This document shows positions 23,121 to 45,061 of a stretch of 64,000 nucleotides of DNA, one piece after another. This DNA comes from Mesostigma viride (taxonomy: Eukaryota > Streptophyta > Mesostigmatophyceae > Mesostigmatales > Mesostigmataceae), in contig RPFO01000972.1 of assembly GCA_009746045.1 (NCBI GenBank), positions 41,001-105,000 on the forward strand, read 5' to 3'. A program made the position numbers and the translations under genes. Below the pieces are notes generated by a model, which had not been told where the DNA came from, searched no databases, and saw only the letters and a list, made by a program, of their open reading frames with translations. The stretch's first letter is position 1. Each line of letters opens with the position of its first letter.

Positions 23121-24165
23121 TGGGCAAGGACTTTGCACGAAGTCGCGTTTTGCACGTTTGCCCACCGCAACATTGAGAAATGCAGATGTACATAGTAGTT
23201 CGATCAGTGACCGCGACTTCTGGAAGTGGCAGTTTAGTAGCTGGGTTGACGTGTCCAATGTATATATGGTGCGGCGCGTCCAAGGGGGTCCACGCTGATT
23301 GAGCACTTGCATGTGTTCTTTAAACATATTCGGACATGTATGAAATGAATAAATTGTTTGGACGATTGCAAATTGATTGATTGAAGAATGAGATACCATT
23401 ATTAATTGAAAAATGTAAAACCTTATTGCGAATTTGTACTTCAAACTTTCACATGCATGCCCCAAATTGTGCATTTGTGCAGGTTTAGCTTATGAGAAGT
23501 AGCATTTATCTACAAATATTGAGAAATTTAGGGGCACTTGGGGTTGTTGGCCATGTTCATTCATGATAAAATGGACTTTTTATGCTGTAAAATCATATTC
23601 CACTAGTCCAAAACGCTGCTTTCATGACGTCAAAAGTACCAGCAATGGCCCTAGGTTGGAGCAGTAGATGTTGGGGACGCCCTAGTAGATGCTGGGAATC
23701 TGTCCAGCTCACAAGTTTCTAGAAGTTCTGAGCATGAAACAGCAAGCTGCCACCTGTCATTATAATATTGAGACACATATCTATTCTAATAAAAAGACAC
23801 TTTTCAAACAATTAGCATCAAACTTGTTCAGTGGGCGACACCGGCTGTCATGGCCATTGGTGTCAGAATGTTGTCAGAACACTGCATCTGTCATGTCACA
23901 TCCTACATGTCAGATCAGTTTGCCACTTGTGCTGCCAATGTACTAGAAAAACTTTGACAGGCCATAGCCCCCTCAGCACTTGTCCACCGGGACAAGTTCT
24001 GTGGAAACGCTAAATCAAACTCTATCTCAGTGGCCAGTCAACAACACTATCTAGTCAGGGCAGGTGGGTACAATACAAGGACCATGTCCAGCTACCCCTC
24101 GTCAAAGGGGGTCAGATTGAATGGTCTTAGAATAGTATATCTGTAGACAGGAGTCGTGAACAGCC
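23121..24165. other. Intergenic, AT-rich, no gene seen
   Basis: Separates the 3' end of the plus-strand gene from the 3' end of the convergent SurE gene. It holds AATAAATTG near 23,348, usable as a polyadenylation signal, and no frame with splice support. I see nothing else in it. Confidence 0.5.
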
Positions 24166-34995
<10,830 letters not shown>

Positions 34996-35714
34996 GGTCA
35001 CGTGCAATCTTATCGCATTCTTTATCCCACGTGCCTCGCTGAATCGAGATGCGCTGTGTCTTATTACGACCTTTCCACCGCACGAAGGGCCTGCAGCGCA
35101 CAAATTAAAATGGAGAAAATCGTGCGAAGTCGTCTTCCCAGCGTGACGCGCGTACCCTCGCGCGTATTATACTGTTGGTAAGTCAGGGGCCTGTGTGGAT
35201 CTGGACTGGCAAGTTCGCACCCCGGCGCTTGGCCAAGGTGCACCCGGAGCCAGGAATCTTCATGAGAAGAGCATGAATCTTCATGAGAAGAGTTCTGTAG
35301 TTGTTGTGTGGTATGTACAGTACTGTGTTTGATCTTGAGTCGTGCATTTCGTTCAGGAAGTTCACACAACTTACGGCGGATATATACGGACCTGATACAT
35401 ACGGCTCATGTGCGGCGTCAGGCGTGGGCCTCAACAACAACATGCAGGCAATAAACACAGGGGCAACAAGATATTTTGGTGATTTCAGGTTGTTGCATCA
35501 GGCAGCAGAAAGCCGAGCAGCATTTTGCAGCCAGCGCAGGGCCCTGGCCAGCGCGGAAAATTTCAGCGTGCCTGGTCAGTGGTCACCTAGTGTCTGTCAG
35601 TCATACTGTACAGGAGTGCAGTCATCATGAACGCCCAGTCAGTTAGATCCCCCGCCGTTCGTAGGCTCATACTCCTCATAGCTAGACAGAGATTGTCTAG
35701 CGGCCCCTCGCTGG

Positions 35715-35746
<32 letters not shown>

Positions 35747-35833
35747 GCTGTTGTTTTGTGTCCCACGCCTGAAAGTACCAGTGTACTGTACAGTTTTTGC
35801 GCAGTGTTGTTGGTTGTGGTTGTGTTGGATCCC
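34996..35833. other. SurE 5' flank and (GTT)n tract
   Basis: Upstream flank of SurE; the LINE's target site begins at 35,834. A (GTT)n tract occupies 35,717-35,753, followed by CCCACGCC-containing sequence also seen near 10,870 and 41,550. No supported gene. Confidence 0.4.
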
Positions 35834-36000
35834 ACGCCGCAGTCTGTTCATCCACGCCGCAGTCGCGGGAATAAACTCAACTCAACTCAAATCCGGGTAA
35901 ATGGGTATTTTTATTAACCAATAGGAATATCATTAGGTGAAGAGGTACCACGTATCGACCAGCTGGTTACCCTCTGAGGGTAGTGTGATAGGTGAAAGGT

Positions 36001-39000
36001 TTAGAAAGGAGCATTGTGTGACCAGGGGAGCCAAGTGACGCGCGTAAGGTCACCGTGAGGAATGCAAGTAAACACCCTGTTGCGTCCCAGGAGAGCATGG
36101 AAGAGCTCCAAGGGGCTGGGCCTGTCATTGTTGGGCCCGGGGTCCCACACCTTGTATTGTTCTTGCGCCAAGAGCCAAGCGCGACGCATTGCTGAGTTCC
36201 AGAGGAAGATAAACCGCCTCACAACGGCGGCTTTGGTGTATTCGTGCCGCACTTTGAAAACCGTCTCGTTCCGGATAGTCCAGATCGCGTATAGCATATT
36301 AGTTCGGAGCCATACCCAGGCTAGTTGACTGTCGGATAGCTCCTCCCCGGGGGTCCCCGCCATACCGAATATGATACAACGCACGGATAGCGTTAGTGTG
36401 GAATGTGGTAGCGCGGTCCATGCGGACCATACGTTAAACAACCATTGCCACACCCCGCTCACTTGGCAGTAGAGAAAGCGGTGCTCAATTGTTTCCGAAG
36501 GGAAGGTGCACAGGCATGTCGCATCGTGGTGAAACCGGCTGCTGAGGGTCGCGTTTACCCCGATGGCTCTGTGCAGTAAAAGATGTTGAATGTCGGTCGC
36601 TCTGCGGTCCACCAAAGGGTGATCGACCGCCAGGGTGATAAGTTTAATCCAACTATATCCAGGCCATTGAAAGCCCCATCGTGGGCGGCCAGGGTGGAGC
36701 TTATGGTTCTCGTGCAATAAAATGTCATAACCCCATTCTGCCGTGTACTCGTAAAGACATTTGCTGATCCTAGACATCCCCTTGGTCAGGGTCCAGCCAA
36801 ATTCCAGGGGGTCCAATGGTAAAGTATCCAATCTCGTATTGCCTACGTGTAACCAAGTGATGGCCTCCGCCGGGGTCGTGGGGTCCGGCTGGAACATGCA
36901 GGACCTTGATACTAACCACGGGACCATCCGGATACGGTGACATTGGTGGGCTGGAAGACAGACACATAATGTCGCCAACTGATTGAGGCAACCATTGTGG
37001 CCTGGAAGGGTGTCGGCCACTTGGACTTGAATTCCGGCCGGAGGCAACACTCCCCGGACCAGACCTTTGCATGTGGATGTGATCCCGTCTGGGTAAAAAC
37101 TGATCCAATCACCCGGCTGTAGGGCCTTGCGTGGGGCCATCATCACAGCATGCCATGTAGCTGGGATGGCCTGGATGAGGGTGTTCCAAGCGTGTAGCGA
37201 TGGCATGTTTTGCACCCAAGCATTAACTTCAGTGTATGCCCGTAACCGATATCTGTCCCCCTGCCACGCGTAGAGATCGAGCACTCTCAGAACAGGGGGT
37301 GATGCGCACAGGAAGCCAGCATAAGGGTTGTGCCCATGTAACGTGCCCAAGGGCTTGCGCGCATTGTCCACGATCAAATCATTGAAATAAAGAATCTGTC
37401 GTGCAACCTCCTCACGAGTGGTGGGAAAAACGAGGCGCCCAGGTTTGAGCTTGTGATAACCTAACCATAGGCGCGACCAGTACCAGGGGAGCCCCTTGTA
37501 TGATATCAGTGTGCAGCCAAGTACTCCAGCGTCAAGGTGCCATGATGTGCCATTAGCATGGGTGTAACTAGCGGAGAGAGACTCTTTTGCCAACAGGCAG
37601 CCAGGGTGCGTGTTCACTTCCATGTACACGCTGATCACTTGTTTAGCATACATCGACCACAAGCGCCATTGTATGTTGTGTAGCCCTAGACCACCGTGCA
37701 ACCATGACATAAAGGACATATCCCGGCTGATCCAACCATGTACCGTGTGAGATATCAAACCTTTCTGTTTCCAAACAAAGTTGCTGCCGATGCGTTGGAT
37801 AAGCTGTATGGTATGATCGTTGGGAGGGTGTGCCAGACAGTAGTATAAAACCTTGGAGAACAAGAGTTGGTTGACGATTAGTGCTTTTCCTCGTAAGCTC
37901 ATCCGCTGGACGCCACCCCACCGCCCTGCCGTGAGGAGCACTCCTGCAAGTTTGCCCACGTGGTTGGTTTCGTCATATAAAAACGCACGATGTTCAGCCA
38001 AACGTCCCTCTGGCGTGCAGCCAATGGGGCAATTGTGCAAAAGATGGTGTTCACCTGGTTTGACCCATGTCATGGCCAGGTGAGAGGGGTTTATCCGAGA
38101 TGGGTTGGGTTTGCCGATGTGCAGTCCCGTGGACTTTTGCACATTACAACGTTGTTGTGAGGCCACAGAGTACGTGTTGATATTTTCCAAGACAGCATTC
38201 ACTTCCTGTAGAGAGATGCAAACATTGGTGGTGTCATCCACATAGGCTATCTGTACAATACCTTTGGCACTGCCTGCAAGCGGGAAGCCCTGCAGACGAG
38301 GGTCGTGCTGGTGGAGCCAAAACAATCCTGCGTGTGCCAGTAGGAACAAGATGGGGGACATACAATCTCCTTGGGGGAGGGATCTTGAGCTGTGGCCAAG
38401 TGCAGATTTGTGACCGTTGATAAGGATGTACCAGGTTAGCGATTTGATCATTCCCATGATGACCGTTAGGATGCGTGGGCCAAACCCTAAGCCGATCAAT
38501 ATGTGTCGGAGGTATGCCCAGCACATGCGGTCAAACGCTTTTTCAAAGTCCCAGAAGAGGATAAAGCCGGCAATGTCGTCGCGCCATGCCTTCTCTACTA
38601 TGTCCATTATGAGGGTGATGCTATCGTTGATATGGAGGTTAGCACGGAAGCCTACTTGCTCCGGGCCTATAAGGCAGTCGAGAACAGAGTAGAGCCTTTG
38701 CTGAATTATCTTGCTAATGATTTTGTACGCAACCGTAAGGAGCCGTATTGGCCGGTAATTTTTCCACTGTGTTTTGTCACCCTTTTTGAACAATAAAATG
38801 AGGGCTGTTTCGGCCCATTGACCCGTAATTTGTCCATGTTGCCAGATTTCTAGTATGCATTGATAGAAATCTACGTGTAAAAGGGACCAAAAAGTTTTCC
38901 AAAACTCGATGGGAAGCCCATCCACCCCTGGGGCACTACCGGTCCGGATGTTTTGCATGGCATTAGTAGCCTCCTCCATGGAGGGGGTTTGGTCTAGTTG

Positions 39001-40419
39001 GTGTTGTTGCGCAAGTGTGAGGCGGCGTGGGATAGCTTGTAAAATTTTTGCTATGGCCGCGTCGGCTTCGGGGTTGGGTTCATTTTGGAACAGCGAGGTG
39101 TAGAAACGATGTCCACTTTCTAGGATGGGGGTTGTGGCCGTGTGTGTGCCTTGTTCATCCTGGATTTCTGAAATGATTGAGTTGGATTTTAGTGGTGGAA
39201 TAAGTGCGAAAAAATCTTTTGTCATGCGTTCGCCTACCTGATGCCACCACAGATTTTCAGAGTCTAAAGCTAGGGCGTGTCTTTCAAAACGGAGTTTGTC
39301 GAGTTCAGTTTGTGAACTTTGAAGTCGAGCTTGTTCGTAGTGGTTTAGGTGGGGTTTCAGCTGTAGCTTGTTGACTATGCGTTGGTGAATTCGGTATGCG
39401 CGTCCTTTCTCGCGACGTACGTTTAGGGAGTAGGTATGTGAATATTCTAGCATTTTGGCTAGGCCTTCCTGCATCCACGTGCAGCAGTCAGTGTAGCTAT
39501 CCTTGTGAGTTCGCCAATTGCTCCAACGTTGCATGATCTCAAAATAAAACTGATCGTCTTGTAGAAGGATTTTATTGATGCGAGGGATGCCTGGGCCCCG
39601 TGGGGCCTGGGTGTGGTGGGCTAGCGTGACAATGCATGGGTAATGGTCTGAGAAGGCTGTGGAGCGTTCTACGCTGGCGTGGCAGACTAAATCGGCCCAT
39701 TTGGGCGTGATATATATTTTATCCAAACGACGGGTTGTGCGAACGCCCAGACGAGTGGCCAGCCAAGTGTGCTCCTGATCCCGTGACCGAATGACATCCT
39801 GCAAATTCAGGTCTAGAATGTGTTGGTAAAAGGAGGCTGTACGGTGGGCAGGGTGTTCGTTTAGATCAATGTTAAAATCCCCCATAAGTACTATTTCTTG
39901 GCCGTTGGAGATGAGATCAGAAACCATTGCAAATATATGCTGGTAGAAAAGGTTTTGTTCAGCCGGCATATCTAGGGTCGGCGCATAGATGGTAATGAGG
40001 TAGCCCTGGCTTCCCGCCCATGTTATAGATTGTCGTGTCCATCTGCCCTGCCATCTAGCCGGGGCTGTGTCTGCTTGTAATGTCCATGGCAGGTATGTCA
40101 TGGTTGGGTTAGGTGGTTTGCGGTATTGTATGAGTGCCGTTCCCCCTTGGGTACCCCGAGCCCATCCCCATTGGCATAGTGTTCTAGGTGCAAGTGCTCG
40201 GACCGCCCGGAGGGCGGTACGTTCTGCATCTATCTGAATTTTGTGTTCTTGCAGTCCAAGCCAAATCTCGTGAGAGGGACCAACATATTGATGTAGGAGG
40301 CTATCCAATTCTACTGTAAGTTCCCGGATGCGAGTCATGGTGCGGCCCTGTCCCACTGTGCGGACTCCGTATGTGTTAAGCCCCCTGACATTCCACGAGA
40401 CTAGCGTTAGTTGGCTCAT
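36001..40419 (-). CDS. LINE ORF2: APE endonuclease, reverse transcriptase, C-terminal zinc motif
   Basis: 1,472 codons without a stop; the ATG gives MSQLTLVSWNVRGLN. Residues 1-~265 are an apurinic-type endonuclease (SWNVRGLN, EHKI, YLITIYAPT, LMGDFNIDL, RLDKIYI, SDHYP), which would nick target DNA. Residues ~530-790 are reverse transcriptase: NYRPIRLL, QVGFRANLHINDSI, WDFEKAFDR (motif A), LPQGDCMSPILF (motif B), IAYVDDTTN (motif C, about residue 727). A C-x-C...H...C segment near residue 1,300 (CLCTFPSETIEHRFLYC) matches the zf-RVT motif of plant L1 elements. No RNase H domain was recognised. Motif C reads YVDD where LINEs usually have [FY]ADD. The enzyme looks complete and potentially active. 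Confidence 0.92.
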   Translation of the reverse strand: MSQLTLVSWNVRGLNTYGVRTVGQGRTMTRIRELTVELDSLLHQYVGPSHEIWLGLQEHKIQIDAERTALRAVRALAPRTLCQWGWARGTQGGTALIQYRKPPNPTMTYLPWTLQADTAPARWQGRWTRQSITWAGSQGYLITIYAPTLDMPAEQNLFYQHIFAMVSDLISNGQEIVLMGDFNIDLNEHPAHRTASFYQHILDLNLQDVIRSRDQEHTWLATRLGVRTTRRLDKIYITPKWADLVCHASVERSTAFSDHYPCIVTLAHHTQAPRGPGIPRINKILLQDDQFYFEIMQRWSNWRTHKDSYTDCCTWMQEGLAKMLEYSHTYSLNVRREKGRAYRIHQRIVNKLQLKPHLNHYEQARLQSSQTELDKLRFERHALALDSENLWWHQVGERMTKDFFALIPPLKSNSIISEIQDEQGTHTATTPILESGHRFYTSLFQNEPNPEADAAIAKILQAIPRRLTLAQQHQLDQTPSMEEATNAMQNIRTGSAPGVDGLPIEFWKTFWSLLHVDFYQCILEIWQHGQITGQWAETALILLFKKGDKTQWKNYRPIRLLTVAYKIISKIIQQRLYSVLDCLIGPEQVGFRANLHINDSITLIMDIVEKAWRDDIAGFILFWDFEKAFDRMCWAYLRHILIGLGFGPRILTVIMGMIKSLTWYILINGHKSALGHSSRSLPQGDCMSPILFLLAHAGLFWLHQHDPRLQGFPLAGSAKGIVQIAYVDDTTNVCISLQEVNAVLENINTYSVASQQRCNVQKSTGLHIGKPNPSRINPSHLAMTWVKPGEHHLLHNCPIGCTPEGRLAEHRAFLYDETNHVGKLAGVLLTAGRWGGVQRMSLRGKALIVNQLLFSKVLYYCLAHPPNDHTIQLIQRIGSNFVWKQKGLISHTVHGWISRDMSFMSWLHGGLGLHNIQWRLWSMYAKQVISVYMEVNTHPGCLLAKESLSASYTHANGTSWHLDAGVLGCTLISYKGLPWYWSRLWLGYHKLKPGRLVFPTTREEVARQILYFNDLIVDNARKPLGTLHGHNPYAGFLCASPPVLRVLDLYAWQGDRYRLRAYTEVNAWVQNMPSLHAWNTLIQAIPATWHAVMMAPRKALQPGDWISFYPDGITSTCKGLVRGVLPPAGIQVQVADTLPGHNGCLNQLATLCVCLPAHQCHRIRMVPWLVSRSCMFQPDPTTPAEAITWLHVGNTRLDTLPLDPLEFGWTLTKGMSRISKCLYEYTAEWGYDILLHENHKLHPGRPRWGFQWPGYSWIKLITLAVDHPLVDRRATDIQHLLLHRAIGVNATLSSRFHHDATCLCTFPSETIEHRFLYCQVSGVWQWLFNVWSAWTALPHSTLTLSVRCIIFGMAGTPGEELSDSQLAWVWLRTNMLYAIWTIRNETVFKVRHEYTKAAVVRRFIFLWNSAMRRAWLLAQEQYKVWDPGPNNDRPSPLELFHALLGRNRVFTCIPHGDLTRVTWLPWSHNAPF

Positions 40420-40457
40420 AGGATGATGTCGTGGGAAGGCAGAGGTCTTATCTGGTT

Positions 40458-41322
40458 TCAGGGGTCGCGGTCGCGGCGCTTGCCGGTAGCCGGTGTCGCC
40501 GACGCTTCCATGTCGGAGAGGCCCAGATCGGACGGGAGGTTGGGGTGCGGGGTGGTGACGGCCAGCGCATCGGAGTTGTCCTGTGTCGGTTCTGCGTCGG
40601 CCTCTGCCGGGGAGGCACCGGCGGCCGCTGGAGGAGGGGTGCGCCGGGGGACCTCGATGAATTTGCCTGGGTGGATGCCTGATACCTCAAAAGCTTGCTC
40701 CCTCGCCACCTTATTCCAACCATGGCTGGGCTCCATATGATTTTTCCGCTGACCTTGTCTGCTGTGGTAGCGGGTGTGTATGTAGCCATGGAGTTGTAGC
40801 ACCGGCCCTGCGTTGGTGGTGAGGAGGGGACGGAAACAAGGAGAGAAAACGTGTTAGTAAGTCATCGCGGCTGGCTACCTTTGCATCTAGAGGGAGCTGA
40901 GATGTTAAAGCCACATTACATCCTTGTCCATGTAATGTCGGCTGGTGTTGTAAAAGGTGTCTGGGCGATTTCCAATCACCATGTGTGGCACGGACTATTC
41001 CATAGTCCCAGCGCCTGTTAAAGGGTTTTCCTTTTTGTAGGAGACTAGGCCCCGGGGTAACTACTGGCCCATCCAAAGGGGCTGGCCCGTGCCAGCGCCA
41101 CATTGCCAATGGGTGTTCGTATCCTGGCCTAGCCTCGCTATGAAACAGCCATGGGAGGGAGGCCGTCACTGAAAACAGTGTGGCTACAGGGCCGGGTTTG
41201 CACCTTGCAAGCCGGGCGCCTGTTGGCCGCACCGTTTCAGTGACGGATTTGTTCCAGGCAAAAAAGAGTTCGTTAGACGCACCTTTTTGCGACGAATCAG
41301 CTGGTATCCTTCCGGTCGCCAA
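40458..41322 (-). CDS. LINE ORF1 region
   Basis: Upstream of ORF2, two overlapping minus-strand frames cover this region: 41,322-40,711 (starting MATGRIPADSSQKG) and a second ending at 40,458 (PPPAAAGASPAEADAEPTQ...GKRRDRDP). They overlap near 40,711-40,802, where the first stops, so ORF1 is either frame-shifted here or read in two parts. No RRM or coiled coil was recognised. The Pro/Ala-rich basic tail fits a nucleic-acid-binding ORF1 product. By position it is ORF1. Confidence 0.5.
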
Positions 41323-41440
41323 TGGTCAACTCTGGCTCCTGCTAGCCCTCACGCCGCCATAGCTGCATTGCAACATGCGGCTTGGCGTATCTCACTGCGT
41401 CAACTCAACTCAAATCAACTCAACGCCGCAGTCTGTTCAT

Positions 41441-42005
41441 TGTTAGTTGCGAGTTGCGACCGATCTCTGCTGCCCATGTTGAGTTGAGTTGAGTTGAGTT
41501 TTCCCGCGCCGGCGTACCGACAGGGTGCTGCCCAAGTGCCCATGTGCGGCGTGGGCAACAACAACAACAACAAAAACAACAGTTGCGATGTTCTGAAAGT
41601 TGGACACGTGCGATACTTCCTGAGGATGCAAGCATAGGGGGAGCCATGCATAAAAGACAGTGGCCAGTCGAGACCTCGAGGGTGCAGCGAACCAACTGGT
41701 AGCTTCGATCCCCGTCCCGCCAGATCTGATGCCGCCATCGCTCAAGCGGTTACGTACGCGTGGGAACGTTTGGGAAGTGCGAAGCATAGGGATCAGGATT
41801 GAAGCAGATATTGGCTGCCGAATGAGTGCCGATTATGCCACACAGCAGCGCTCGTGCTGTAATGTTTATGCCGGTGGAAGGGTAGCGCAGCTCCGAGGTA
41901 GTTGGTCCATAATACCGCTGTAGGTGTCGGCGTCCTCCCATACCAAACTTGACCGGGTGTCTAACATCGAAACAGTCAGCTCATTTGTTGTACTCTCTAT
42001 CCCAG
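41441..42005. other. Flank between LINE and C2HC gene
   Basis: Contains (TTGAG)4 at 41,483-41,502, followed by TTTTCCCGCGCCGGCG, and an (AAC)n tract near 41,557-41,578. The first exon of the 42,006 gene must lie here or beyond the LINE; I cannot fix it. A segment reading GCTTCGATCCCCGTCC near 41,702 only superficially resembles a tRNA T-arm. Confidence 0.35.
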
Positions 42006-44476
42006 GGCGCACTCTGGGAGGAATCGGTGCACATGGCGCTTCCACAAGGCGTCCCCCCACCGGGCTCCATGGCTGTTGTCACTCAGATCTTGTCCGATGC
42101 AAGGGGTAAAATAGAGAGCGGCAAGCCCATGGAGGCGATGAATCTGGTGAGTGCGCCTCGCAGTTCTTGACGGAACGACATCGAGACGTCGTAGTTATAT
42201 TTAAGAATTTATATCAAATTAATTTTCTTAATTGCCATGCGCTGCCACGTTGTAGCATGCGCCTTGCGGGCCCCAACTTGGTGGACGTTTCTGTCCGGTT
42301 TTTATGACAGTACTGCTAGACATGCGTTGCGTGAGGTCGCTCAGTCAAGTCTGCATCCTAGCGCCAGTGCCTAAGGGAGCTGTGCTGTCTACAGTCTGCG
42401 AGGAGCTAAACCTAGCCACCAGGCGCCTAGACCCGTGTTGGGTCTACCTGTTACGTGCTGATGGCTAGCGTCGAGCTCGCGGGCTTTTCCGTTCCAATGT
42501 ACTCAATTCACGCCATCCGAGCCATCCGTGCATTCACGTGCCTTGGTTGGAGCGTCACGGGCTACCGACATGCTGAGTTTACGTACCTTTTTTTCGCACA
42601 GTGTTGCTGCCCGCCTCGTTTTGCTATGCGCCTAGTAGTGTCCCTTCATTCCGTCTCATGCCTTGATTGGGAGCACCACGGGCTACCAACTGGTCCAGCA
42701 GGCACCTTTCATTCCTTGGTGGTACTAGGCGTCACGAGAGCCCATACCTCGAAGTAGTACACGACAGTGCGCGCACACGTTCTCCCTGCACCAGCACCCT
42801 AGGTCTGGGCCAGCCGACTCCATGCCCATGCCTAGAGAAGCGTAGTCCATCCATCCATCTTGGGGTTGCTGTGCGAAGCACTAGTCAAGAAGAGGAAGGA
42901 CCGACCGTCTGGCCTAGAGAAGGGGAGTCCGACCCAACCAGGCGGTACGGGTTCCCGTGCGAAGCAGTAGGACATCATTTCACATGCTTTAGGACATGTT
43001 TTGTCATGTTTTGAGGCAACACGTTACATGTCTTAGGACATGTTGTGTCATGTTTTAGGACAGCATGTCACGGACAGCATGTAGAGCGTCGTTCGATGGT
43101 CCTTGACTGAACGCTTTACGTGCTGTTTTACTCGCCATCTTAACCATTGTTGTACACATTTTGTTCAAGTGTTTTTCTCATGTGTGTTGTTCAAGTGTTG
43201 TTGCTCTCTTCATTCATCCCATTCTGTTGGAATCTTGTGTTTTATCGACCGCCCAAAATATGTGTTTTATCAACCGCCCGAAATTTATTTCTGAATCTCG
43301 GGCTTTGTCAACGGCCCTGCCTCTCCCCATCATCCTCCTCCATCCCCCCCCAACACACACGCACACACGCACACGCACACGCACACGCACACGCACACAC
43401 GCACACGCACACGCACGCACGCACACAAACACGCACACGCACGCACGCACGCACACACACACGCACACGCACAGGTCCTTGCAGCGCTACGCATCACCGC
43501 GGGCGACGCGGCCGAGACCATCCTGATGTCCACCCTGCAGCGCGCCAGGGAGGAGCACTTCCTGCGCGCGTGTGGCAGCGGCAGCGGCAACCTGCCCGGG
43601 TCGTCCCAGCCACAGCAGCCGCAGAACCAGCAGCCGATGTATGCCGACGAGCTCACGGAGCTGCTGGCGCGTTGTTTCCTTGGGGCATCCCCGGGGAATC
43701 CCGCAGCAACCGCCCCTGGTGCTGTCCCTGGCGCGGGCTGGTCAGCGTCATCAGGTGCAGCAGTGCCATCTGCTCCCCACAATGCGTCGCCCTTGCAGGC
43801 ATTTAAAGGCGAGCCATGGTTCACGAGTGGAGTAGGGCTTGCTCCTGGTTGTACGGGTTATCCTGGCACTAACCCCCACAGTGGAACCGTCCAGCTGCCC
43901 AACGACCGAGGGGCATCGGCGGGCGCGACGGGGAGTGGTGATTATGCACCCGCGAACATGCAGGCATGGCAGGGGGGGCAATACGGGGCCGGGCTTGCGA
44001 ACCAATATGGGGCCGGGCCGGGTGGTAATCAGCGAGGGGGGGGATGGGAGCCCAGGGCGGATGTCTCGTCGGTGTATCATCGTGCGGCGATGGAGGAGGA
44101 TGTGGATATGATGGGTGAGGGGTCGGGGATGGGGGAGGGGGCTCATTCGGGCAGGGTGGGGGCTAGGAGCCTCTGTCACGGGGGGGTTGAAAATGGCGGC
44201 GGTGGGGCCGGTTTTGGTGGCGGTGGGGCAAGTTTTGGTGGCGGTGGCGGCGGTCAACCGTTACGTGTGGGTGTGCGCCGCAGGCAGGAGGACCCCCCGG
44301 AGGACTGGCAACAGTTAGAGAGCAGCATCTTGCATGAGAGTGGGCGGGGGGAGATCGTGGTGGATGCGGCCGCGGACGGCAGCAGTTTTGTGTGCCCGCG
44401 CTGTTGGGGTGTCGTCAGCATGGCGCGACAGGAGGCCCATAATAACTTGTGGTGCCCCGCGCTGGGCAACAATTGA
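42006..44476 (+). CDS. Gly-rich protein with C-terminal C2HC zinc motif (3' part of gene)
   Basis: Two exons read in phase 0: 42,006-42,146 (acceptor CTATCCCAG, donor GTGAGT) and 43,475-44,476 (stop), together 381 codons including the stop. The first coding exon(s) and start are not identified. Exon A codes for GALWEESVHMALPQGVPPPG and a helical stretch (MAVVTQILSDARGKIESGKP). Exon B opens VLAALRITAGDAAETILMST, then a Gln/Pro-rich linker, a long Gly-rich region and the C-terminus FVCPRCWGVVSMARQEAHNN followed by LWCPAL, a C-x2-C...H-x4-C putative zinc site. The helical start plus C-terminal zinc site resembles small uncharacterised conserved plant proteins; the Gly-rich middle looks like an algal insertion. 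Function unknown, possibly nucleic-acid or protein binding. Confidence 0.65.
43352..43474 (+). repeat. (CA/CG)n microsatellite forming the 3' splice site
   Basis: CACACGCACACG repeats run straight into CACACGCACAG and exon B begins at the next base. No T-rich polypyrimidine tract stands between the repeat and the AG, so the repeat itself supplies the acceptor. Confidence 0.85.
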
Positions 44477-45061
44477 ACATTGAATTGAATTAATTAAGTC
44501 GCGCTGGGCAAGGATCGAGACTGGGGTTACAGTAAATCAGGGCCTTTGGGCCGTGGAGCCGGCGAAAAAATGGCTCCATGTTTGGAGTTGGAGTTGGAAA
44601 GAGGCATGCGGAGATTAAACAAGAGGTATACCTCCAGCAATATCTGGGATTGGAATGGTATAGCGATTTAGAGTACTGTACGATGTGCAGGACGGAATTC
44701 CCGGTCAGGGAAGCGGGATTTTACATCTCACTTTACATGAAAAAGGGTGCTACGCCGCGCGTGGAAAAGGGCGCGGGGACACGACGCGGCGCGACCTTGT
44801 ATGATGGCTCGTAACTAAGGAACCGAGGTGATTTGGCGCCGCTTATGTCGTGACGTTGTTTGCACCGTTGGATCTGCATCTACGGCGTTCGTGGGTTGTT
44901 TCAAAGCCCGATCGATGAGATTTGACGGAGAAATCGACTATATCAGGGATCTTTTTTCAATATGTCGGCGCGGACTAGGCACCGGGTTGTGGGTGAACCC
45001 TGGGTATGCCCCTAAAACCCCTATAGCTGGCTCCGGGAGAAGCCTTTGTATTCTCCTGGGC
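44477..45061. other. Intergenic stretch with an unassigned 78-codon frame
   Basis: Follows the stop of the C2HC gene and starts with GAATTGAATTAATTAAG. A plus-strand frame at 44,578-44,814 contains YCTMCRTEFPVREAGFY (one CxxC) but has no family I recognise. It lies against a repeat-rich area and may be retroposon debris. Confidence 0.3.

Larger units (their letters stand above)
35834..41440 (-). mobile_element. Full-length L1-type LINE with 18-bp target-site duplication
   Basis: The element proper spans 35,852-41,422. It is bracketed by exact direct repeats ACGCCGCAGTCTGTTCAT at 35,834-35,851 and 41,423-41,440, which are the target-site duplication. On the minus strand it has a 5' region, an ORF1 region, a 38-bp spacer, ORF2, and a short 3' UTR containing AATAAA and (TTGAG)n. 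It falls in the intergenic space between SurE and the gene at 42,006. An exact duplication and an unbroken ORF2 point to a recent insertion. Confidence 0.88.

Noticed and set aside
38417-39103. Plus-strand frames inside the LINE
   Set aside because: Antisense shadows of the reverse-transcriptase region.
41695-41760. tRNA-like segment (GCTTCGATCCCCGTCC)
   Set aside because: No cloverleaf, and the A-box-like part lies on the wrong side of the T-arm-like part.
43214-43824. Minus-strand frames over the C2HC gene
   Set aside because: Shadows of the GC-rich plus-strand exon and CA repeat; no splice continuity.
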